NCBI RefSeq assembly: GCF_000204055.1
Contig: NW_006768820.1
Span: 366,869-430,868, forward strand
Source of the DNA: Melampsora larici-populina 98AG31
Lineage: Eukaryota; Basidiomycota; Pucciniomycetes; Pucciniales; Melampsoraceae
DNA: 64,000 nt
Reading direction: 5' to 3'
Both the position numbers and the translations under genes were made by a program. Below, in pieces: positions 1 to 10,702 of this stretch; the first letter of the stretch is position 1; each line of letters opens with the position of its first letter. The notes under the pieces were generated by a model. It was not told the origin of the DNA. It ran no database searches and worked only from the letters and a program-made list of their open reading frames with translations.

Positions 1-26
1 CAAATGAAAAATACAGAAACACTTAC

Positions 27-188
27 ATCATAATAGAGGTAGACAACTGAACGATGTTTGCCTATGCTGGAGAGGGTGTCATTGCCGTCTTCCTCATCTT
101 GATGGGTGATGTGTGGCACTCCGGTTTGGGACAACGCTCCTGAACCGCTTGTTGGATGACTGGCTGACGTGACATGAGGCGTAGACAT
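27..188 (-). CDS. 5' exon of an unidentified gene running off the window
   Basis: The minus strand opens with an ATG at 188 and reads for 54 codons, ending in ...VVYLYYD, before a good GTAAGT donor at 26-21. The exon is Ser/Thr/His-rich at first, then acidic (HQDEEDGNDTL). The next exon would lie beyond position 1. The frame stays open upstream of the ATG, so the true start could be further right or in another exon. I do not recognise the protein; short N-terminal exons like this occur in rust transposase-like genes, but nothing here proves that. Confidence 0.35.
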
Positions 189-252
189 AGAAGTAGAGAT
201 AGCGGCCGTAAGGAGATTGGGTCGGAGTAAGTTTTGTTTGAGCTTTAGGCAT

Positions 253-743
253 GATGTTTTCGAAGTAATGTAAAGGTCTTAGTTAGGAAAGGATGAAGGT
301 TTTGGGTTTTGGGAAAAAACAAAACAGGAAGCAAATTAGTCAAAGTGACTTGAGCCAGAAGAACGTAAAAGGACGGAGGTCATTAATCCAAAGAGGCGAG
401 CTCACCGAGTGTCTGAATGCCATTCAAGGTCACCCATTCCCTTCATATCAAAGTTGACCCACGCCAGCGCAGGTAGCCACATGACAATGTGGCTACCAGA
501 TGAGTCTTGAGCCATGACTACAATCGAGATTGAGGATAGCCAAATCTAGACCCAAGGCGGTATCTAGTCCAAAGAGACAGTTTGTTCAGGCTTGATAAGT
601 GGAAAACTGAGAATGAATTATGAGGCTGATGTTCTGAACGAGACGCTTCTGAAACGTGGAGTGAGGTCATGAAATTGAATGGTGAAGGTTGAATCAATGG
701 CGTGATTGTTGATTTGTGAAGGAGGCGATATTGGATATGGTAA
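253..743. other. Intergenic, no supported gene
   Basis: Upstream region of the minus-strand gene. The open frame at 518-781 has no recognisable composition or splice context and ends inside the palindrome at 744-794. I see nothing else here. Confidence 0.5.
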
Positions 744-794
744 GCACCTTGTTTGGATGAGGTTTGGATGAGTGTACTCATCCAAACAAGGTGC
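744..794. repeat. Nested palindrome (18-bp arms)
   Basis: GCACCTTGTTTGGATGAG at 744-761 is the reverse complement of 777-794. The loop itself holds a second copy of the TTTGGATGAG arm, giving an inner palindrome GTTTGGATGAGT-GT-ACTCATCCAAAC. This layout is typical of a transposon end or of two abutting terminal repeats, but no partner copy was found in the window. Confidence 0.6.
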
Positions 795-890
795 GCGTGG
801 GTTAGATCAAAGTATGAGCAGTGGGCGGCAAGGTGGGGGTGCCCTTGAGTCCCAGGGCTTAATGTTACACAAACATGTGAGTACTATATA

Positions 891-1170
891 CAGCCCTTTG
901 CATAATTGATAACTTTGAAGAAAAAAAATCTTGAGTTTTCAAATTAAAAACCTTGAGTTTTTTTTGAAAAGTGACGGAATTTTGTCAAAAAGCTGCTGAG
1001 TTTTTCAAAAAGTCAGTGAGTTTTTTTGGAGACCTGGCTCAGTAATTCTAGAAGAGAAAGAGCTTGCTCAGTTTTTTGGAAACATGAGTTTTTGAAAAAA
1101 AATCGCAGGTTTTTTTTGAAAACTCAAGCGTTTTGTCTTTTTCCAAAGTCATCAATTCTGCAAAGGGGTG
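891..1170. mobile_element. MITE, family A copy 1 (TA-flanked, TIR CAGCCCTTTGCA)
   Basis: A 280-bp non-coding element bounded by inverted repeats. The left end reads CAGCCCTTTGCATAATTGAT and the right end, read in reverse complement, starts CACCCCTTTGCAGAATTGAT; the match continues for about 30 bp. TA flanks both ends (889-890, 1171-1172), as expected for a Tc1/mariner-type target-site duplication. The interior is a run of related GAGTTTTT/AAAAACTC words. A second copy lies at 20,915-21,181. Small open frames inside it are spurious. Confidence 0.8.
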
Positions 1171-1172
1171 TA

Positions 1173-2780
1173 CATGTTGCTGTACTCACATGTTTGCCCC
1201 GATCGGGAGCATGGACTCCGCCACGGGGCTAAGAAAGCTCTCGAGTGAGCGTGAGCCCGGCATGCTCATGCTCACACCTGCATCCCTGGGACAATACCAT
1301 ATGCTGATTCAAGCTGCATGTAAACCTATCCTCAGCACAGTTGAAGTTCTTTCTTGTGGTCAATTGACCTACGACTTGCCTGAAGACACCATTCAGACCG
1401 AGTTTTCGAGGCTTCGTGTTATACGCCATATATTCCCACCCTTTGACGAAGATGCTTTTCTGGGTGATTGGCCAATTTATCGCCACGTTTGAACGATTAT
1501 TCAAGAGATTGGTGATGGGCAAAGATATTGGAGGTCCAGGTTAAAGCATCCTGGTCTTGGAAGCCACCCAAACTTCGACTTCTTGTATTTACCAAGTCAG
1601 AGACACGCGAAGACGGACAATTATGTAACAGACTTATCGAAGCCATGAAGTTGCATGGAGTCCATTGTTGTTATATTCCCAAAATAAATCCTGACGAACT
1701 GCTGGTCAGTCAATCTTTATACTACCAAAGGCAGCTTAAGTTGTAGGTGCTCACATCGTTGTTTACCATACGACTAGGAATTGGACTTGAAGCTCAATGG
1801 GCCAATAAAATGAGCCGTAGTTCCTCTCTAACTTGTTACTGCCTACATCATTATAAATTAGATAGAGTGTGTTTGGTTAGTAAAACATTTCTTGAATATG
1901 ATATGCAACAATGAGTATTGTTCTCCCTTGAGTTATGATAGTTATGTGATATACATAGTCACTGTCTACCATCATGAGTCGTGATGCAGAAATCTTAGTG
2001 CCACTTCAATTGTCTATTTGCAAATTGGCTTATCCATGAGGGACACTGAAAAGGTATGAGGGAAAAATTAAATCCACAAATGCCGCGTCACAATTACAAC
2101 TAGCAGTGGTACACCGGACCAACATCTGCCGGAAGTGCATTAATGACACGCTCCAAGTTTGATCAAGCGATCGAGCAGGGACTTGGGCTCATCACAAATT
2201 GAATGAAAGCAAAAACGAAGCCAATCAATTCTCAAAAGCTTGAGCCTTACATAAAGCTTATATCACTGGAGGGTTTTTACTTGACTTCAATCTACAGCAA
2301 TAGCAATTTCGACTACTCGAGAAGCATTTATCTTCCTCTTTCTCGCGTATCTCAATAACAACATTGCTGCCGAGGCGTCTGGCCTTGTATCATTGACTAA
2401 GGCTGATGGGATCCTTGCAATTTTTCACTGACAAATGGTCTGGACCAATCGGTACAAGCAATTTACGTTCGTATTTGCATGAGGTTTGAATAATTTCGAG
2501 CGTAGTTCCATAGCTTCATTATATATCTACTTGTTGCGGTGCGTTCGATTGATAGATCACTCGCTACGCCGATCGGCGTTATCAAATCAAACTATACTTG
2601 TGATGCAAGCATATTTGACAGCGGCCCCATTGCGCACAAGTGTGATGAAAATTCTTCAGTCGTTCACTTCGACAAGTCAAAGATTCTCAGCTGTGATATC
2701 AGCAGATCAACTTCAGACAGCATTCTTCTATATTCTTCAGTTGATCAATTTGAACGATTACGATAGAAGTCTAGCATTGA
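1173..2780. other. Intergenic, no supported gene
   Basis: Several open frames (for example 1133-1492 and 2486-3073 on the plus strand) lack splice-consistent extensions, and the second is the shadow of the gene at 2781-3128. No RNA gene or further repeat recognised. Confidence 0.45.
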
Positions 2781-3128
2781 TTACATTTGATCGTCGATAT
2801 TTGAAGCCTCATCCTCATTGTTTCCATCAAGTTCGCCCTCGGAGTCCATGTCGGATTCCGACCCGCATTTGGCTTTGCCATTTTTTAACATATGTTCGCG
2901 CTCTTTCGTCCGTTCCTGGTCACCATTCACCTCGATGGCGGCCGTCAAAATTTGGTTGGATTTTTCTCGGAGAGAGCTCAGAGCTACACGAAGATCAGCA
3001 AGACCGAAAGCTTGAGGTAAAGGCTCGGTATGTAGTTGACATTGTTCAGCATCTCTTGAAGCAGTATCACTGAATTCGTTCGTGTGCAGCTTGAAGACGA
3101 GATCGACCGAATGATATGATCCGGACAT
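2781..3128 (-). CDS. Small acidic protein, possible KEOPS subunit Gon7-like
   Basis: Single-exon frame of 115 residues with an ATG at 3128. It has a short N-terminal beta-like stretch (YHSVDLVFKLHTNEF), a central helix (LADLRVALSSLREKSNQIL) and an acidic, probably disordered tail (SESDMDSEGELDGNNEDEA). This order, the size, and the LR..L..L....N..L helix resemble fungal Gon7, the small disordered subunit of the KEOPS complex that makes tRNA threonylcarbamoyladenosine. The likeness is by pattern only and weak at the residue level. It is divergent from the SAP30BP-like gene, with 273 bp between the two start codons. Confidence 0.4.
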   Translation of the reverse strand: MSGSYHSVDLVFKLHTNEFSDTASRDAEQCQLHTEPLPQAFGLADLRVALSSLREKSNQILTAAIEVNGDQERTKEREHMLKNGKAKCGSESDMDSEGELDGNNEDEASNIDDQM

Positions 3129-3401
3129 CGAGAGGGAGATGGAATCGACTTGATTGTAGATTTTCCGAAGAGCGTTTAGGCAGTGGTTTGTATTGGTGTT
3201 GAAGATGTCTCAATCGCGATCGTAACCCTCGTCTGATATCAAGGCCAGCTTCGCCTGCGTTCAAAATGGCCAACTGCTCAGGGCCGGGCCTTCTGGTGGG
3301 ACGAAATATCCGGCCCTTGCACCCGGTGTCGCGGCCAAATTGCTCGTTAGAGAGAATTTCATTTCACTCCATCTCTCGTGAACTTCCTGGCTTGCTTCAG
3401 A

Positions 3402-4419
3402 ATGGAAGGTGCGTTTAGCTTACCTTCTTTGCTGGTTTTCTCTGCTCATCAGACAAGGAAACTCGAGTATCAAAACTAATGTTCAATCTACCTGTTTCGC
3501 AACGACTTCATGGTGTAGATGGCTTGGTGGTTTACGCATCTTCCGATGGGTCTGACTGTGAGGATGGAAGTGTCAAGAAACCATCGTCGACAACTTTAAA
3601 ATCGACAGTGGAATCTCAACCTCACGTTAAACCACTTATCCAACCATCACTTGAAACTTCTGAAAATGTCTCTGAATTACGACCAACTGATGGTCCTGCT
3701 TCGCTCTCTGTCAAACCTGTCACTGAGGAGCTTCCTTCAACAATATCGCCTGAGGCAGATCAAGATAACAATAGTAAAATCGACATTACACTAGTGGTCA
3801 GCATGTGCATTTATCCTCAGGCAGATTCAAATTATTCTGAATTGAATCTTTCGACATTTTCTCGAAGAGCAAACTCGAGAAATTCAAATCACTCAGAGAT
3901 CAAGGGATTTACTTCAATGATAACTTGGTCAAAAATAAATCTTATCGTAATCCACATATCTATACCAAATTGGTTCAATTCGTGGATGTAGAAGAAACAG
4001 GGTCCAATTTTTCACCAGACATATGGGATCCATTAGGCTTTCCTACTGAAGCTTATGCCGACGCCCTGCGTGGGTCTCTCAAAAATCCTTTTTTTTCTTT
4101 GCCTGAAAGTTATCACTCACGATATACATATGTTTGTGTCTTTTTCTCAGGCGAGAAACAGCAGAAAGCGGCAGACGCGAAGCAGCTATCCAAGTCTCAA
4201 GCAAAGCGAACTGAGATTGAGTTCGAGGCAGGCTCATCCGCCAAAAAACTTGCCCGATCATCCGAGATTGACAACCGGAAACGAAACGATTATGACCGTG
4301 ATAGGGATCGAGATCGAGATCGAGGCCAAAGAGATAGGGACCGGGACCGGGGTCGTGATCATGACAGGCAAAAGGATTCCAAGAGCGCAGCCAGTCGTAG
4401 TCCAAGATGGCGCAAATGA
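3402..4419 (+). CDS. SAP30BP/HCNGP-like transcription or splicing cofactor
   Basis: Exon 1 is tiny (3402-3408), joined at 3453. The N-terminal region holds LVVYASSDGSDCEDG, matching the LAVYAxDS start of human SAP30BP, then a Ser/Pro-rich disordered stretch. The diagnostic HCNGP block is in the exon ending at 4069: FNDNLVKNKSYRNPHIYTKL followed by VDVEETGSNFSPDIWDP. After an intron (4070-4150) the last exon has TEIEF and a C-terminal Arg-Asp repeat (YDRDRDRDRDRGQRDRDRD), a mixed-charge tract typical of nuclear-speckle proteins. The join near 3790-3870 is uncertain: the block's frame meets a stop at about 3838, so the acceptor is probably the AG at about 3866-3870, or the gene is damaged there. 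SAP30BP proteins act in transcriptional co-repression and in splicing of short introns. Confidence 0.7.
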
Positions 4420-5658
4420 GTTCTATATGCCTTGTAGTCTAGTCAGCGCGACTGAGTTTTATGATGTTGTACAGTAATGGATTGGACTGCAGATAATCAT
4501 GATTGATTATGAACTTTGCAGTTTGAGGGTATACATAGCTGACGTGACACTAGATGACCTCTAAGAGCTGGTTAGTATCTAAGGATTTGACCCTTAGGCC
4601 AAGTTTTCGAGCCATTGAGACAACGTTGATCTTTTGGTGGTGTCCTTACAGGGGGTCGAGTACAAGACAGATGAATCCTTGGCTAACTGTTTCCGTTGCC
4701 AAAATGAGTCTTGAGATTTTTTTCCAAAACTCACTCAAAGTTTACATTGTGATGAGCTGCATGAATATTGGATAGCATCTTTGTTCGGTCCAAAAATCTT
4801 TGGTGCTCACTTCAACCTCGATCTACCACAATCCTATGGCAGCTCCAACAATGAGCTTTGTGCTTGGTAAGGATCAATATGGCATAATCAAATCCAGTTA
4901 TAAGCAACTATGTACCCAGGTGACATCAGAATAAATCTAGTGTTCAAGAATATTCTGATTCAACATAAAGCAAAAAAAACATCTCAAAAGTAACAAAGAT
5001 AACCAGCGAGGAAGAATGCCGGCACAATGATTCGACGAGTACTGGAAGGACCCCTTTGAACAAGACGCGTGATCAGAGAAAGACAAGAAACCAACCATCC
5101 ACCGGAGTATCTCCCGCACCCCTAGGCCGGCGGCATTGGTCGTAAGTCCCACTTTCAGAGGACCCAGCGTGCTCACAAATAAGTTGGTCACAAAGGGTCC
5201 TTGGTAAAATCAAGGGTTACCCTCTATTGAGATCACCAACTCGCTCATGCTTACCATAGTCTACAGCTGAAGTGAAATACCACCGTATACACCGTCCGGG
5301 TATGAGATGAATTTGTTGAGGAATGCAATTTCCGGCAATTTCCAATCTTCCACCAAATCTTATGAGGAATGCATGTTCCACTCTTCCACCAGATCTTTTG
5401 AACGATGGCTGAGTGGACACACTGCTTCGACGCGCACTGGTGCCACGCGTGCCGTACGTCAGGCTCAGCATTCCGGAATCCGCCATCCGTGACCGTCCAG
5501 TACATACCTCATGATGTCTACATAGATTGTTGTCTGTCTGTTCGCTTCCATAGACTGTGGCTGGGTGGGGTACGCCACATTCTGGCCATGTGACGAAAAT
5601 AGACGCAAAGACACGGCATGACATTTTTGAGACTCAACTCCACCGTGACTTCCAGACT
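4420..5658. other. Intergenic with a short imperfect tandem repeat
   Basis: No gene supported. Around 5320-5400 a unit of roughly 45 bp containing GAATGCA...TCTTCCACCA.ATCTT occurs twice in tandem with mismatches; the overlapping open frames at 5217-5624 are a by-product. Confidence 0.45.
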
Positions 5659-5664
5659 TATAAA
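5659..5664 (+). promoter_or_regulatory. TATA box of the secreted-protein gene
   Basis: TATAAA sits about 120 bp upstream of the ATG at 5780 in a region otherwise free of the motif, a normal distance for a highly expressed fungal gene. Confidence 0.45.
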
Positions 5665-5779
5665 TTGTGCCCATACATAAGTCCCTTCTTCTTCACCCCT
5701 TCAACGACCTCTTAAGAGATACGATAATAATTTCCTTTCACAATTTACGATCATATATAATAAATATCTATTCGTCGAA

Positions 5780-6928
5780 ATGTCTTTCAAGCTCACAATC
5801 CTTTCAGTTTTGGTCGTCCTTTCCACCACTTGGGTATCCAATGCCAAAACTCCCTTCCCTGCGCCTGCACCACCATCAGGACCACATAGTCAATGTGGTA
5901 TTTGGAGATCTACCTTTGCACCGGATCAAGGCATCCAATCTTCAAGTGCTAATCTAGTTTGTTTTTCATTTTGACTGCTTTCTCAAATGACATATTGACG
6001 ATTGGCTTTTATTTTACTCGTTTGTTTAGCTTACGTCGAAACAGACTCAGGCTCTTAAATCTCTCACCAAAAGGTCTTCTCTCAGACGACGAATTGATCC
6101 CTCAGAACCTGTAAGCTCGGTCATTCTCAATTGTCTTTTATCAGTCTCGTTCTCGTGATCTACCTTGGCTGATAAGAAAAAACAATCATAGACTCAAATG
6201 ATCGCAGACGCTACTGGAGCTCCTGGTGTGAGTTTCTATGTTGTTATGAGAGTCTACATACGCATTTCTTCATTTTACTCATCATCTAGTCACCATTTCA
6301 TCTGTCCCTTGTAGGCTTGTGGATCGCCATATGCCAGTGATGATAACGTGGTTTGCCTTTGGAATGGTGCAGGATTTGCGCAACCTGCTTCAGGAAATCC
6401 TACCCCTGGTTGGGTTACTGGGTTAGTAGTACTCAAATGTGATGACTCTGATTCGAGTGACACACATTTTTGACTCGTGTTTACCAAATCTTTATACTTA
6501 GTTCATCGCCTAACAACTGCTACAGATCAATGTAAGTAATTTTACTTTGGGCGTAAGGGCTGTACAGTGATTGATCTTCGTTGATTCGCAGTTGGGTACA
6601 AGCCAACGGTAAAATGAGCCGTGGTGTACTTGCAGAATCTTGCGCCATCTTCGGTTCAGATGAAACTGTTGACCTTCCAACGGGTTGTTCAGCTATCTTC
6701 ATCAGTGGCAATGTAGGTCTTGTAGTTTTTTCTTTCTTGTTTTATCGGATTCTGATCGACTAGAAACTTTAGATGTTTGCTGAGCTCGGATACACTAGCG
6801 ATGTTGGTTCTATTACCATTGATTCTTGGGATTTGTGAGTCTTATCTTTGATCCATAGCATCTGATTCTTTCATCACTGATATTTTCTCTCGTTCAATAG
6901 CGACTCCCCACACCAAAACGCTTGGTGA
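5780..6928 (+). CDS. Secreted Cys-containing protein with double-psi-barrel-like pattern (candidate effector)
   Basis: Eight exons (5780-5956, 6030-6110, 6192-6227, 6315-6421, 6502-6531, 6592-6712, 6773-6834, 6901-6928) sum to 642 nt and give 213 residues. A signal peptide ends near VSNA (residue 22). A Pro-rich linker and a basic LTKRSSLRRR segment follow; KR is a plausible Kex2 site. The C-terminal domain runs ACGSPYASDDNVVCLWNG, GWVTGSSPNNCYRSIWVQ, ANGK, ESC, VDLPTGCSAIF and SITIDSWDF. This order of CG, a Cys before I-V-ANGK, D/ESC, DL and I-I-W matches barwin/expansin/RlpA-like double-psi beta-barrels. The family call is by pattern. The protein could be a cell-wall-loosening protein or a rust-specific secreted effector. 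Eight exons for 213 residues is unusually fragmented. Confidence 0.7.
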
Positions 6929-8810
6929 ACGATTTGAGAACTTCAATTATGTTCACATCATTTCAATATCAATCAGTTTTACATCGGAAATCAATCTAGC
7001 TTGTGAATAACTGTCTAGGTTTGATCATTTCTAGATTGCAAAAAGGACAATACCAATGATCATATTTATTTCAGGATAAAGATTCAGCCTCATCAAAAAT
7101 GACCCACAATGAGCTTTGCGCTCATATAAAATGATCTCAGAATCCACAATTATTGCCAACTTGAATACGTTTGGTGACAAGTCTTGGTAAATCTTCTGGT
7201 GAAATTTGAATCTTGTGAATTCCTTCTCAATCGATACCTAAGTTTTGTACGTCGGGTGCCAGTGCCACCTCGGACTCAGAAGAATAGATCCGAAATTGCT
7301 CAAAGTTTAGAGTAAGAAAAAAGGAGCATGTTGCAGTTCTAGGATCCATCTTCAGAAGGGACATCCTACTAGTTTCGATGTGTGTTGAATATCAGCGAGC
7401 CATTCTTTCTTCTACCTGAGTCAAATTGAGGCCAAAGTCACAAGCATCATCAGATTCATGATTCTTGCTTTTGAAAGCCTTCATCTGAAAGAACCATTGT
7501 GACACAAGCTGGTTTTGAACTCCGTAGCACTTTGGATCCACTAAATAATATCATAGCAAATTCTAGAATAAAGGAATCACCAAGCTGATGTGATGGTTGT
7601 TGGCAAACAATGCACACCAATTGCGTTTGAGGAAAAATGGGAAATTGTGTGAGCTTCTTTGCAAGAAAACACCCGGCCATGGAGATGATGAAAACTGATC
7701 AGATTGAGGTTTGGACAAAGACCATGATTTCAGAATAGTGGGATTGCTTGACTCACAGCCATGTTTTCAATCATGTGGTTGGCATGAGGTGTGGGAAGGT
7801 CAGTGCACCCAAACACAAAAGTTAGCATTCCAAGATCCTTGCCTGAGGTGATGAAGTGCGCCAGGTGTCTCATGCTGATCTTCTTTTTTACTAAATCGCT
7901 GACAATCAATAAATGAAAACATATGTGGATGCTTTTCTGATATCAGCGGTAAACCAGGAAAACTCAGCAATTGCTTCTTCCACTCTTTGTTCCGGGTGTA
8001 ATCACATGATTGTCAAAGTCAAATCAAGGTTGATGTTTCCACAAAAACCAAAATGAATTCAAGCAAAGTGAACAAACAGGAACAAAATCTGATGGGTATT
8101 AAGTAGGGCATGCAGATCAAGTCTTTAGAAAAGTTGACACAAACCACCCGGACTGCATGTCCAACCACAAGTCTTTTCACAGATAGAGAAACAAAGACAG
8201 GCAGACGAGCTACCGCCTTTCATATACATTGAGGATGGTTGATTTGAATCAGCTATAGACATATGGAATGAAGAGTATGATAATTTTGTCGTATTCCAAC
8301 ATGCGATCCGATTGTTCGCCACAGCATTCTCATCAATGTATGTACATCTTTTCACATATTTCATCAAGGTCAAGAGGATAACTAATTAGGAATTTATCAG
8401 GATGTTTTTACAATTTCCACATTTCTTTGATTAAGAAAACAAAAAGTTGTCACAAAAAAAAGGTTTCTCAAACAAAACATTTCTCATCTTTTGATTTACA
8501 AAATATAATCTAAATAAATTGTATAACATTACAAAGCCCTAGTGTCTTTTCAAGACCATCACAGTTCATTAATTAGAATTTTTATTTATACAATACCCTT
8601 TCCTTTAAATTATCCACAATCAAGAAAGAATTCAAAGAAAAGAAAAAATCATTTGAATAAAAGAATATGAATGAAAGAGAGACAAACTCGTCAATGCAAT
8701 CATGTTCAAAGAACATATGAGTTTTGTTTTACAATTGTTGATTTTGGAGATAAAAACCACGAATTCATTAAACTAAATGTAATTTGATTTCTTTCCCAAT
8801 CCAATCCAAC
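6929..8810. other. Intergenic, no supported gene
   Basis: Open frames at 7456-7680 and 8125-8373 show no domain, no signal peptide and no convincing splice extension. The last 400 bases are strongly AT-rich with poly(A) runs. Confidence 0.45.
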
Positions 8811-9750
8811 TTATGATCCTTTATCGATCAAATCCGAAATTTTGGTCATCTTAAACTTCTTCCACCTATCATCTTTTGAACCAACTTCCGAAAAGGTTTC
8901 AAAACTTTCCAAATTTTTAAATGAAACCAAAGCAGTAAGTTTGATATCTTTATTTAAATTTTCGGGTCTTGAAGGATCAATAGGTTTCATAAGGATAGAT
9001 TCAATTTCGTTTGAAGAAAGTGTTGTTGTAGAAAGAATGAATGATTGTAATGTTTCGGTTGTATTGATCTTAGGTAAATGTTTTGTATTCCATTTCAATT
9101 TTAATGTGTAATTGAGTGGATCAAGATCAGATGGTATGGTTGCTGTCGTGGTTGGTTGGGATGTTGGGTTGGAGGTGGATGTTGTTGGTTTTGCTGTAGA
9201 CGTTGAGGCGTTGAATTCAGGTTGATTAGATTTCGAATCGGATACCTCACTTCGTCTCAATTGTTCTTCTTTCTCTTTCCTTAATCTTGCTCCAGCAAGT
9301 TTCAATTCATCTAATTTCATCTTCTTGTTCCTCATCTCACTTTCATCTTTCTGAAAACTCCTTTCACGTTCTTCTAAATCTTTTAACATCGTCTTTCGTT
9401 TCGAATTTAATTTTTCATCTCTTTTTGCTTTAGATGATTGAATTGAAAGTTTCAAATCTAATTCTGATCTTTTGATTGGATCTAATAAAATCTCAAGTGC
9501 GATTTTTAATTTAAGAAACTTTTCGGCTGCGAGTGGATCATCTGGATTCTAAGTAAACGCAATCGATAGGTTACAATAAATTAGATCATGATTGAAGCTG
9601 AATGGAATGCTCTTCAAGATATAAGAAACTCACTCTATCTGGATGAACTTTTAATGACGCTTTTCGGTATGCAGTTCTGATTTCATTACTATCTGCTTGA
9701 TTTGATACTCCTACGATTTTATAATAATCGAGACTATTGGAATCGTTCAT
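8811..9750 (-). CDS. DNAJC17/Cwf23-type J-domain splicing co-chaperone
   Basis: Two exons (9750-9634 and 9548-8811; donor GTGAGT) sum to 855 nt and encode 284 residues. The J domain is N-terminal: [10 protein letters not shown] at the start, then [11 protein letters not shown] with the HPD triad at residues 36-38, which would stimulate an Hsp70. A highly charged coiled-coil follows ([20 protein letters not shown] onward), then a Ser/Thr-rich linker. A C-terminal RRM-like fold starts at [11 protein letters not shown] and includes [16 protein letters not shown] domain, coiled coil, RRM is the order of DNAJC17 and yeast Cwc23/Cwf23, which act in the spliceosome. The gene is divergent from TIM13, with 280 bp between start codons. 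Confidence 0.88.
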
Positions 9751-10030
9751 GTTGTCTTAATCGAATCAGTTTCCAAGTTGATAAATGCTGAATGTTGAAT
9801 GTTGAAGTTTTCTAGAAATTGAAAAGTGGATGCTGACGATCTGGACTCCTGGAGTAGCAGGATGGTCAGTTACATATCAAAATGGGTTACAAACATATGC
9901 TTATAACCTCTTCACTGTCACTTTGATTTTTCTGATTTTGAATTTCGATTTGATCGTTAATCGTAACTTGAACTTTGTCTACCAAACAAATCAACTTTTC
10001 CAATCCAAAGCTCAATCGAAATCAACCATC

Positions 10031-10702
10031 ATGTTTTCTTCTTGGTCAAGTTCACCTTCTTCAACATCAACTCCATCAACTACATCAAACATAAAATCAG
10101 AACAACTTAAACAAGAAGTCACTCAACAATTAGCTTTAGCAAATGCTCAAGAATTGATCAATGTAAATATACTCTCTGATCTTTTTCATGTTCTTATCTT
10201 CTTTGATTGAAAAACTACTGATCAAAGACCTATTGTGAACTTGTTTGTATAAAATTAGAAAATCAATGAAAAATGGTACATGCACTTCTTTTGCTGCTTT
10301 ACAAATTCAGAGGTGCAACAAAAACTAAAAAGTTGATTGTTTTTTTTGCACAGTTACGCACGTTGTATTCAATCTCCTTCAGCGACATTGACAGCCAGAG
10401 AACAAGTAAAAATATTCCACAAGATCTCAACCCGATTCCACAAACTAACATTTCTCTTTGTCTGCTGTTTTCTTTGTACAGAAAATGATCTCAAATTGTA
10501 TGGATAGATACCTAGAAGCCTATAACGTAACTCGATTTGTTTTTCCATTCAAGTCGAGCAAGGATCCATCACAGACCAATGAGCTGACTTTTGAACTTTC
10601 TTATTCTCTGGTTTATAGATCATTTCAAGGACTTATGTTAATAGGATTACAAAACAAAGGAATTTAGCTAATCAATCTACACTTGAATCAAATTCACTAT
10701 AA
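10031..10702 (+). CDS. TIM13: TIM13-like small Tim chaperone of the mitochondrial intermembrane space
   Basis: Five exons (10031-10162, 10259-10275, 10354-10405, 10482-10526, 10619-10702) sum to 330 nt, giving 109 residues. After a Ser/Thr-rich N-terminus comes QLALANAQELIN, then KINEKCYARC with a complete first CX3C. After EQKMISNCMDRYLEAYN comes ISRTYVNR, both matching Tim13. Tim8-Tim13 hexamers carry hydrophobic precursors across the intermembrane space, and each subunit normally has twin CX3C motifs making two disulfides. Here the third cysteine is replaced by methionine (EQKMISNC where Tim13 has EQKC...C), so only the first motif is complete. Everything else looks functional and splice sites are clean. 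Confidence 0.85.

Noticed and set aside
4055..4477. 140-codon frame and its minus-strand partner rich in Asp/Leu/Gly
   Set aside because: Shadows of the Arg-Asp repeat exon of the SAP30BP-like gene.
5217..5674. Several overlapping frames up to 135 codons on both strands
   Set aside because: They overlap each other in all frames, lie in an imperfect tandem repeat, and show no protein-like pattern.
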